From: Rhynchospora pubera
Taxonomy: Eukaryota; Streptophyta; Magnoliopsida; Poales; Cyperaceae
Length of the DNA stretch: 64,000 bases
NCBI GenBank assembly: GCA_028095005.1
Contig: CM051459.1
Span: 16,478,699-16,542,698, forward strand
Direction of reading: 5' to 3'
Shown here: positions 46,970 through 56,428 of the stretch, one piece after another
Position numbering within the stretch: position 1 is the first letter of the stretch
Layout: every line of letters begins with the position of its first letter
The notes under the pieces: generated by a model
Databases searched by the model: none
What the model was told of the DNA's origin: nothing
The model's input: the letters and a program-made list of their open reading frames with translations, nothing else
Translations under genes and position numbers: made by a program

Positions 46970-47546
46970 ATAGTCACACTTTCAACAGCTCTACATTCGA
47001 AAAGTTTGGCGCTACAAAAATATGAAATACGCTCTGAAAAATTCTAACAAAAATACTGAGGTGTTAATTGGCGGACGAATTTTCCTAATCTTAAATTTCA
47101 AAATTTTTAGACGTACCATTTGTTCAAAACAAAAATAACAAAGGACCAAGATAGTCACACTTTGAACTGAAAAAACAGCTCTACATTCGAAAAGTTTGGC
47201 GCTACAAAAATATGAAATACGCTCTGAAAAATTCTAACAAAAATACTGAGCTGTTAATTGGCAGACGAATTTTCCTAATCTTAAATTTCAAAATTTTTAG
47301 ATGTACCATTTGTTCAAAACAAAAATAACAAAGGACCAAGATAGTCACACTTTGAACTGAAAAAACAGCTCTAGATTCGAAAAGTTTGGCGCTACAAAAA
47401 TATGAAATACGCTCTGAAATATTCTAACAAAAATACTGAGCTGTTAATTGGCGGACGAATTTTTCTAAACTTAAATTTCAAAATTTTTAGGCGTACCATT
47501 TGTTCAAAACAAAAATGACAAAGGACCAAGATAGTCACACTTTGAA
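46970..47546. repeat. Tandem array A in the MULE, ~190-bp unit
   Basis: Copies begin at ATAGTCACAC at 46970 (181 bp), 47151 (190 bp) and 47341 (190 bp), with a truncated copy at 47531. Each unit contains AAAAGTTTGGCGCTACAAAA and TTAATTGGCGGACGAATTTT. Copies differ at a few bases. It is non-coding and sits between the PMD gene and the downstream gene. Confidence 0.92.
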
Positions 47547-47789
47547 GTGAATACAATACTTTTTCTTTTTTTTTACTGTTTTCAATTTAAGTAAATTAAT
47601 AATTATATTTTAATTAAAATTGTAAAATTAAATTAATAATTTATATTGATTTGTAAATGAAATTAAAGTAGTTAAAAAAATAATAGCTCAATCAAATTAA
47701 ATTAACTAAATGAAATTAAATTAAATTAATTACTTCAAACAACTAAATAATTTTATTTAATTAATTTTTAATGTCATTAAATTCATGCA

Positions 47790-48034
47790 ACTGATAAAGT
47801 CTGGAAAAAAACTGTAAAAGGACAGGCGTGCTCTGATAAAAGGTCAAAAGTATACTGATGCCTACCTAAGGACTGCAAAAGGACAGGCGTGCTCTGATAA
47901 AAGCTCAAAAGTATACTGATGCCTACCTAAGCACTGCAACAAGGACAAACGTATTCTGATAAAGTCTGAAAAGTATACTGATGCCTACCTAAGCTATGCA
48001 AAATGACAAACGTATTCTGATAAAGTCTGAAAAG
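47790..48034. repeat. Tandem array B in the MULE, ~61-bp unit
   Basis: Units starting GACAGGCGTGCTCTGATAAA or GACAAACGTATTCTGATAAA begin at 47821, 47882, 47944 and 48005 (periods 61, 62 and 61). Each of the first three carries AGTATACTGATGCCTACCTA. A partial unit precedes at about 47790. The array ends about 120 bp upstream of the next gene's ATG, so it could be its promoter region. Confidence 0.92.
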
Positions 48035-48155
48035 ATATCACATTATATTTATTAATTTTAAATAATTGCAAGTCTAAACTGATCTATAAAATTATTCTTC
48101 CTCAGCAAAAATATGTCACACCCACTCAATCTTTCTTTCTTCAACATTCACTACC

Positions 48156-49153
48156 ATGGAGAAAGGAAATACCTCCAACAGTGAAGTGCGGGAATGGCCA
48201 TCTACTCGACATGAGTACTTGCCAAATTACACACATTCCCCTGCCAATCCAAATGAGATCGACAAAGGAGATTATCATGCGATATGTAATAAATGTTACC
48301 GCAAATTCAACTACAATATCCATTCGCAATATGGTGGCGAGTGGCCATTATACACCTACTATCAGTGGCACATTCATGGTGGCCCAGAAAGAGACCGCAG
48401 GAGAGATTGCGACATTACCTTACTAAACCTGAGTCGAGCAACTCTGAACTCTATAAAAAGTACTACACAGAACCTGAACCCATGCCGGAACTCAAACCGT
48501 GGAAACCAGATCCTACACCCATGATTGTTTACGAAAGCATATACGATTTTCGTGGAGACCACACAGTGAGTTGTACAAAGTGTGGTCAGGTTTTCAATTT
48601 CAAAGATACCATTTTGCGTGACCACTACGATGAACACAAAAAACAAGAAGAGAGGGATGAAATTGTAAAGAGATTCAGAGTGAAAGAACAATGGTTCGAA
48701 AGGAGAAGAATGGAAGAAAAGGCCGCCGAAGAGAGCCGGAGGTTGCAACAAGAAAAAATTGGAAAAAAAATTAAGGAGAGCCTAATCAAGATCAAGAAGA
48801 GAGATGAACAACGCAAAATTGCAGTAGCTAGAATGGCTCAGATTGAGCAACAAGAAGCCGAGGCAGCTTTCTGGAACGAAGCCGCTCAATTCGCAGACAA
48901 CCCGGCTGCGAATAATCAACAAGAAAATGATGAGGCTTTTTGGAACGAAGCAGCTCAACTCGCTGAAAACCACGGTGCCAGTAATGAACAACCTGATGCG
49001 AATAATCAACAACAACCTGATGCCGCTTTCTGGAACGAGGCCGCTCAATTCGCCGACAACCATGGTGCCAGTAATCAACAAGAAATGAATGCGGAAGAAG
49101 ATCAACCCTGGTGGGAGGAAATTCTGCAACATGTAGATGATCAAGATATCTAA
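48156..49153 (+). pseudogene. Unrecognised two-finger, coiled-coil protein with acidic FWNEAAQ repeats; apparent frameshift
   Basis: I do not recognise this family. The ATG at 48156 opens a frame reading to about 48410, after which the sensible reading moves to another frame and continues to TAA at 49153; together about 330 residues. Part 1 has a C-x2-C...H-x-H finger-like module (ICNKCYRKFNYNIH...WHIHGG). Part 2 has a better C2H2 finger, C-x2-C-x13-H-x3-H (SCTKCGQVFNFKDTILRDHY). A ~70-residue Lys/Glu/Arg coiled coil follows, then three copies of EAAFWNEAAQFADN-type repeats (about 48860, 48929 and 49018) and the ending PWWEEILQHVDDQD. The shift near 48400-48420 could be a one-base indel; I saw no credible intron that would spare the first finger. 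The acidic-aromatic repeats look like activation or docking motifs, which is inference. Confidence 0.6.
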
Positions 49154-49342
49154 GTTTATTTATTACTTTGTTTTTAAGTACCCTGGTGTGTTCATTTATA
49201 TTATGGTTTTTTATGTACATTTTTCCTTTTATATTATTTTAGTGTGCTAAATTATATTATGATTTTCATGTATTTTTCCCTTTCTTTTATTTTAGTGTGC
49301 TAATCTATATTATGGTTACAAAATTCAATTCTTCTTCTAATG

Positions 49343-49481
49343 GTGAACATATACATAAAACAAAGTGAACATATAAACGATCTAAGTGAACACATACAAA
49401 CAAATAAGTTCTATAAAACTAAGTTAGTAAGTGTTCACTTAGATCGTCTATATGTTCAGCTTATTTACGGTATATGTTCAC
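49343..49481. repeat. Long hairpin in the MULE, 51-bp arms
   Basis: Arms 49343-49393 and 49431-49481 are reverse complements along their full 51 bp with about nine mismatches, around a 37-nt loop. Each arm contains GTGAACATATA twice and ends AGTGAACAC. It could be a small nested MITE, although I see no target duplication. It could also be a transcribed hairpin or a cruciform-forming site near the element's right end. Confidence 0.8.
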
Positions 49482-50038
49482 TTTGTATTTACCGAAGGCT
49501 GGGATGCTATATTTGCCGATGATCACACTTATAATTCATGTATTTTTATATTATGAATTAAATGAAATAAATCTAATATTTAATTATAAGTTTATATTAT
49601 AATTATTGCCATAAATAAATTATTACATAAAGTATTATGTACTTATTATGTACAACATTTAACATAATTGAAAATTTTTAATATTAAAAATAAAACCATC
49701 CATATCAAATTAATATCAAAACTTTAAATATTAAAATATTATTCATAATATCTATTATATTATACTAACATTCTTCAAAATATCAAAAATCCGGTTCTAA
49801 ACAAACGACAAAAATTTTATAATATATTAATTTAATATTAAAATTTTATATATTTAATTAATGTTTATAATAGAAGTAAAATAAAATATATTAATTTAAT
49901 ATCTTATCTTCAAAATATATTACTAAAATTTCATAATATATTAATTTAATATTAAAATTTCATATATTTAATTAATTTTTATAATAGAATTACAATAAAA
50001 CCATGAAAAAGACAAAACTGAGCAGTTACAGCACTGTT
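49482..50038. other. AT-rich right interior of the MULE
   Basis: Low-complexity AT-rich DNA with repeated phrases such as AATATATTAATTTAATATTA (about 49820-49950). No gene. Confidence 0.5.
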
Positions 50039-50233
50039 CGGAATCCCAGAATCCGATCTAACGTTAGATCGGAATCCCAGAATCCGATCTCACGTTAGAT
50101 CGGAATCCAGAAATCCGATCTAACGGTCGGAATCCAGGATTCCGATCTTACGATACTATTTATATTAAACTGATTAAATTGATATTAATTTTATTGGATT
50201 ATATTATTTTAATATTATTTTTTAAAATTTCGG
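50039..50233 (-). repeat. MULE right terminal inverted repeat
   Basis: Inverted partner of 42254-42448. The palindromic GATCGGAATCC modules occupy about 50040-50150, and the AT-rich outer part continues to the terminal TTTCGG. The 9-bp target duplication CCGCTAGAC follows. Confidence 0.9.
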
Positions 50234-50493
50234 CCGCTAGACGGCTAGACCTCATTATGGGTTAACTTATCATGCTCAGATCATGCATTTATCTCCTGAT
50301 TTGTTACGTATTTTTTTGTAGACAAGGGATCCTCGTCAGATCATGCATTTATCTCCTTATTTGTTACATTTTTTTTTTGAGAAATGTTGATATATATTGG
50401 CAATGAACCATACAATATCTGTAGTTAGCTGAATCAAAATTCTAGTATTTTAGTGGAAAGAATTCAAACACCAAGTAACAATGATGTATCTTA

Positions 50494-50661
50494 GGGGCCG
50501 TTTGGATCGCTTAGGAATTTGGGGAATTTGGGGAAGTTGTAATTTTTAGGAATAAATTTATTGGGAAGTGTGTAACTTTGTGAAGAATTTAGATTGTTTA
50601 TAATAAATTTATGGTAGGAAGATGAAATTTCCCAAATTTCTTGGGGAATCCAAATAGCCCC
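50494..50661. mobile_element. PIF/Harbinger (Tourist-like) MITE
   Basis: 168 bp with inverted ends GGGGCCGTTTGGAT and ATCCAAATAGCCCC, flanked by TTA on both sides (50491-50493 and 50662-50664). The arms continue imperfectly into GGAATTTGGGGAA / TTTCTTGGGGAA. No coding capacity. Confidence 0.88.
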
Positions 50662-52345
50662 TTAGGGTTTATTTTGTTAGAGGTTTCTGAAATAAATATA
50701 AAGTTTATCTTTAGTCGCTAAAATTTGATATATTCATTTTATAAAATTTATCTTTACTCACTAAACACAAATAAAAGTTAGATAAAATCTTTAGTATATA
50801 TTAAAAGCCGTGGCTGATATGCATTTTTTGTAATTAAAAATAGTTTTTTATTTTCTATAATTAGAAATAATTATATCTTTTTTAAATATATTAAAAATAG
50901 TCGTACCAATCATTATGTGACATCCCTGAATTGTAGGACCTGTTTGCAATACTTCAAATTCTAAGGTCCTATTTGAAAAATGTCAATGCTTATCCACTTT
51001 GAAAATATCTCTTTGATCTTATCCACATTTTTAACAGCTAAGTAATCAGTATTTATATAAATAATTTATGATAATTAATATCTTTATAAATAGGCTCAGT
51101 TATCTTTATAAATAGTATTAATATTTTTAGGAATAACAGCTAAGTAATTCCTTTCTGCTTACTTAGCCATTAAGTAATCTAGAATATTTACCATTTTAGC
51201 CAGACCTCCACTTTAAATAGACCCCAGCCTCATTTCATTTCATTTTGTATATCAAATCTTTTCCTCTCTCCCTGGTTCAAACTTATCGAAAAGGAAGCTT
51301 CATCCTCCGTTCGATCAAAATCAAGGCTTTTTCTTCCTTCCAACTCATCATTCTTATCATCTTGGAGCCAATCCGACTGGTGGAAGGTGAACGAGGACAA
51401 GTCGGGATAGGGAAAAGGCCTAGGACAGAGGTTAAGGTATCGTGTCAATTTGAGTATCTCCCTCAAATTTAATATGGTTTTTTCTTTAATCTGATGACTG
51501 GAGTGATGGTGTAACGGTTTCCAAATGATTGAATTGCGGCCTATACACCACTAGTTATCTATTACTTTTCTCTGATTAGTTTTTACCTCTAAAATGAAAC
51601 CTGTATAGCCCTTGTACCAGTTCGGTACAGGTCAAAGTTGGATTACGGTGAATTAAATCTTTGAGTCATTATTATTGGACATAGAGCTAGACAAGTACTC
51701 AAGTTTCAGCTTCCTCCTAGATGACTGTACAGAAGAAAATGTGTAATTAATTAAATAAAATTAAGATAAACAAAATTTTAAAACTAATAATCCTCAAACG
51801 ATTAATTAAAACATAACAGTAAAATTCACTCGAAATCGAAATCTTTTAATTTGTGTAGTTTCTAAAAAAATCATCTACATGATTCTAGCAAAATCAAAGT
51901 TTAATTAATACTAAAATTTAACATCAGACTAATTAAATTTGAATGAAAACAATTAATTAAATAACTTTATGTGAGTTGAGGCACCCTTGGCCACAAAGTC
52001 TCTGCCACAAAGGATCAAATGGGTAAATTTTTAATAAAAATCGGATTTCCCGTGGCACCATCTCCTTTCTCTTTCCTTTTCCCTTCTCCTTGTTCGCTCC
52101 GTCCGATTCTTTCTCTTCTCTCGTCTTCTCCGACGAGAAACTCCTCTCGAGAAATTGAGGCGGATGAACTGTGGCTAGCCAATCCCACCATGCCACAGTC
52201 GATCACCTCCTATTGGCTGCCTCCTCTTGTTCTTATCCACGAGAGAGGTGGATAAGTGTTGAAGCTTTGACCCTTGAGGAGATTCGTGCTGAGGAGATCC
52301 CTGCCGTGAACCCCTCTCTCTTTTCCTCTCTTGCTGCTCCACCTA

Positions 52346-52470
52346 TAAATACCTTACTCGAGCTCCATTGGGACCTTGGCTGGGAGGTTAGGGTTCCACC
52401 GAAAGTAAAGGAAAGAGGAAGAAGGGAAAGAGAGGGAGAGGACGACAGCAGGAGATCTCAGGTATATCCC
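52346..52470 (+). promoter_or_regulatory. Probable LTR promoter (TATA and leader)
   Basis: CTATAAATACC is followed about 30 bp later by the likely transcript start and a long purine tract (GAAAGTAAAGGAAAGAGGAA...). Its position inside the solo LTR fits the U3/R boundary. This would be the only plus-strand promoter left by the element. Confidence 0.45.
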
Positions 52471-54434
52471 TCTCCTCTGAGTTAGGATTCGATTTGAATT
52501 TTGAGGTTTCGATTTTGAATTGGGATGAAACCTGGTTTGGGAAATTTGAATGCTAAGTGTTAATTGATGCTGTGTTGACCTTGAACAATGAAATTGATAG
52601 TCTGATGACCCCAAATTTTGGATTTTTAATGCTTAAAACCCTAACTGTTGTGAGTTATAGCTCTGTTAACTGTTGTTAAGCCAAATTGTTTAAGTTTGAG
52701 GTTGTTCTAGTGGTTGGGCACTGACGGAGACTTTGTGAGGCCTTGCGATGGGAATTAAGGCTTGGTACCAGCCTCTGGTACACTCGATGTACCACTGGTA
52801 CATACTGGTACGCTATGACGTTGAGTCAGGGACTAAAATGTGAGAAAAAAGGACCTGTTTGTAATTTCTGGGGGCCTCTTTATGAAGAAAAGGACTTGTT
52901 TGTGAGGAAAAAGGATCTAAATGTAAAATAAATGGATTCGGGGTCCTTTTGGAGAAAAGTACATAGGATTGTGGGTCGGATCCATTTATTGGTTATCGGA
53001 TCCTGTCGGTTATGTTGCGGACCCGTTAAGCGTGACTCAGGTCAACTAGGTCAGGTTGACCTGACTTAGCCATGTGTGTTGTGGGCCTTATGGGCTGACT
53101 TTTTGGGCTTTGGCCGAAATAAAAGAGAATTATGCTTTGGCCCAGTACAGAAATTGAATTGTGGGCTATTAATCTCGGCCCAGTGCAGAAAATTGGACTT
53201 AAATTTAATCTTAAACTTAATCAAAGATTAAGTTAATTAACTAGTATGCTTAGTAATTAATTATAGGAAAGGCCGTTAGCAATAACTGGGTATTCCTTTA
53301 ATTAAGTGGGATTCGATTTTATTTTTCGGGAGATGATGAGAATAGTTCGAGTGAGTCAAGAACAGATACAATGACAATCAAATCACCGACTTTCTGATCC
53401 CAAACAAACCAATCAAATAATTTCGATTTTAATTTTCTATTTCCAATTGTTTTCTTGATTTTGGATTATAATTTTCTGATTTAAATTCTCGATATAACAA
53501 ATAGCTAAATAATTTAACAAATATTAAGCAATGCAAACTAATTAATTAAGTATTAATGAAATAAATCAAATATAGCACAACTAAGTGAATATTGGGAAAA
53601 AAAATACTATATGATAAATAAGTGAATATTATCATCCTAAAATATAATTCATAACTTATATAATAAAAATAAATATAAACTCTTAATAAATGGAAAGTCA
53701 AAACCAATTATTAATAATAAGATAAAATACTTAATAATATATTTTAAAACAGAATCCTCTAAATTAATAATCTGAACCTAACTATCCAAATATCAACCAG
53801 TCTGGTTAATTTAGGCCGTCAGTATGGTAACCCAAGAACCGCCAATAATTAGGTTATTTAGGTTACTTTAAGTATTTAACGGTTAGTAAGAAAGTCATTT
53901 ATTTTATTAGGAAACCGAATTAGAATCACTTGACACGTGACTATCAAGCCTAGCAAACTGTTAAGGGAGAGAACCCAAGTATGATGGCCGTCAAGCATCC
54001 GAACCATCATGAGATATCGAGAAACTACGTTTAGGCTTTCTACTATCCAGGTGCGGAATTACGTTGGATTTTTATTAAAGTTTAAGTAATTAATAAAATA
54101 TGTTTTATTCATATGCATATTGGAAATTCGTTTGCCTGCATGACCGTATTCAAGCATTTTATATGATAGTGTCCTATTATTGATTAAACTGCATTTTGAA
54201 AGGCATGTTCTCCGTTTTGAGAAATTTGATAAGTAACAGTCAGATATTTGGAAATGCCATTGCTATTGATAAATCCGACTTATGAATGATCTGACTGAAA
54301 GGAATGAAAAGATGTGAATGAATAATTGAGATATGTTATGATGGATATGTGTGATTGAATATGTTTGCATCACTCTCCGGAGTCGGTTGGCCCCCGGCTT
54401 CGGCCAGTTCAATAGCGCTATGTGGATTTGGAAT

Positions 54435-54540
54435 TCCCTTCTGCCTGCCCAGGGTTAGAGATACGTCTCTTTTGCCTGCCCTTGGGTTAGGGAAAAGGTC
54501 TCCTTCTGCCTGCCCAACCGGTTGGGTTAGGAGGCCTGAG
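54435..54540 (+). repeat. CTGCCTGCCC...GGGTTAG repeats inside the solo LTR
   Basis: Three imperfect units, each reading CTGCCTGCCC, then GGGTTAG, then a variable AT/GA stretch, in about 105 bp. The last contains the palindrome AACCGGTT. A low-copy LTR-internal tandem repeat. Confidence 0.75.
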
Positions 54541-55220
54541 TGATTATGATTATGGAATGAAATGAATGATTTGTGATTTGTTCAGACTTATGTTATGCTC
54601 AATTCTGCCATGTTCGGACCCCTGACACGCTCAGTTTCCTATTATATCCAGACATGTGTTGTCTGCGATGGGATTCATGCCACGTGTTCAGTTCCGACAT
54701 GTATATGACTTTTGTCATGGTCAGATTTTGTGATTTCGTCCGATTTCAATTACGGTTATATGCTGGATATCATGATTTAAGTGAAGAATTACAATTGATA
54801 TCAATTAGGTTGACATGCATGCCTTGTTTATATTAATGCAGATAATGTTTTTACTGTCTTGTTAAATCAATAAATTGTTTATTCATGGGTATTATTTCTA
54901 GAACTTGGATTTTAGCTTAAATCCACGTACTGGAACTAAAACCCGCACTGAGAATTTATTTCTCATTCCGTGCTTTTGCATGTTTTCCACGATGGATGTG
55001 GGTTCCAGGTTGCAGAGACGGGCTCGATCAAGTCAAGCGAAGTTAAGCCAAAATTTGTCTTGCCATGGTGACTCAATGAGTCATAGGAGACAACGTGGTA
55101 GATTATGGTAAGCTGGAACTTAACCCTTGTAATTAGTAAGGAAACGCCTTGCGGGTGCACAAAGATTGTGTATTCGCGGCGGGGATTGTCAAGCCCTATG
55201 TGTCGGGGTGTGACACATTA

Positions 55221-56428
55221 TATAATTTTAAAAATAAATATATTTGAAAATCTAAGACAGTCCATTCCAAATTGTTATTTGGCATGTTCAATCTTGCTTT
55301 AAATATCTATGCAATAAACTTAACAAAATTAAAATAAAATCATATAATCTAACTTGCAATATAATCAATATTAAAATTTTTAAAATTTTTCATATAATGA
55401 AACTCGATTTGTTGCAACAAATTCGATAATTAATTGTCAGTAAGAATTTCAGTATCGAGCACTCGATGTATCCTCTAGTTTTGATGAAAACGTTAACGGA
55501 GTGATTAAATTTGACTAAATATCGGTAGTAGTGACTAAAAATAGATAACTTAATTTCGGAATATTAAATATAAAAATTTAATATAGGCACCTGACTATAA
55601 CCATCACTTTATATAGGCACCTGCGCTTAAAATATCGGGGTCTCTTTCTCAATAGACTACCATATCATATCGGCATTTTAAATTTCAACTTTTTTTTATT
55701 AATTATTAAGTTGTTTCCATATCTATAACAAAAAAAAATCTTATGTCAATTTTTTAACTATTAACACAATATAATAAAACTGTTATGAACTATCAACATT
55801 TAAATATACACTTGAATCATATAATTCTAGTGCAAATTAAATAATTGACTAACAATTCAGCTAAATTATTGGCGATAAAATGGTGATAAAAACTGTTGTG
55901 GGGTATGGCTAAAATAAATGACAATTAAGTTTTGTCAGTAATAAAATGAAGTAATTTAAAAGCTTGAGTTCCATATTTTGAAAATAGAACAAATGGTTAC
56001 TGGAATTTTTTTTTTGTTATCTGAAAATATTTAATTTACAATGTAAGTCTGTTACTTGGGTATTCGTAGCTCACCTAGCTTCCGAAGTTTTTGGTAAAAG
56101 TAAGACTATATGTCGCTAATTAATCACGATGGACAATTTTTGACAACAAATATGCGTTTTCAAATAAGTAACTAAGCCTCTCAAGTTAGATCTCCAGCAT
56201 GCACTTGAAAAAGAATTTCCAAGAGCTTAATAGAATGAAAGGCAGGAGAAAGTTGATATGTTGAAGTTTTACCAAATATAATACAAATTCCAAACATTAA
56301 AAAACTAGTTACAACACCAAAATAGGAAGTAGAAGCAATATTCGTTCTCTCTTCTCCAAAACCGATATATAACAAGATATTTAAAAAGGACAAGATAACA
56401 GAACCACACTTAAGCATAATAAGGACAC
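55221..56428. other. Intergenic; 3' flank of the TRANK1-like gene
   Basis: AT-rich. The right end should hold the 3' UTR of the minus-strand helicase/TPR gene. No element or gene recognised. Confidence 0.45.

Larger units (their letters stand above)
42254..50233 (+). mobile_element. Mutator-like element, 8 kb, carrying a PMD gene and a novel finger/coiled-coil gene
   Basis: The ends are inverted copies beginning CCGAAATTTTAAAAAATAAT and stay nearly identical for about 195 bp (42254-42448 and about 50040-50233). They are flanked by the perfect 9-bp duplication CCGCTAGAC (42245-42253 and 50234-50242). Each arm ends in a series of palindromic GGATTCTGGGATTCCGATC modules. The interior contains, in order, a promoter just inside the left repeat, a nine-exon PMD gene, a ~190-bp and a ~61-bp tandem array, a second gene on the same strand, and a long hairpin. 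No MuDR-type transposase is recognisable, so movement would need a helper. The close match of the ends means a young insertion. Confidence 0.93.
50926..55215 (+). mobile_element. Solo LTR, 4.29 kb
   Basis: The segment starts TGTGACATCCC and ends GGGGTGTGACA, the inverted-end pattern of many Ty3/Gypsy LTRs. It is flanked by the perfect 5-bp duplication CATTA (50921-50925 and 55216-55220). I see no second LTR, primer site or coding domain inside, so it is the product of LTR-LTR recombination. It contains a promoter-like stretch with TATAAATACC at about 52346, followed by a purine-rich leader with a donor-like AGGTATATC at about 52460. The length and ends suggest a large-LTR Gypsy lineage such as Tekay/Del or Ogre, but I cannot decide which. 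Short open frames inside are not genes. Confidence 0.8.

Noticed and set aside
50926..55215. Protein-coding gene in the solo LTR (short frames at 52019, 52171, 54355 and 54573)
   Set aside because: All lie inside a TSD-bounded LTR, have no domains, and none spans a splice-consistent model.
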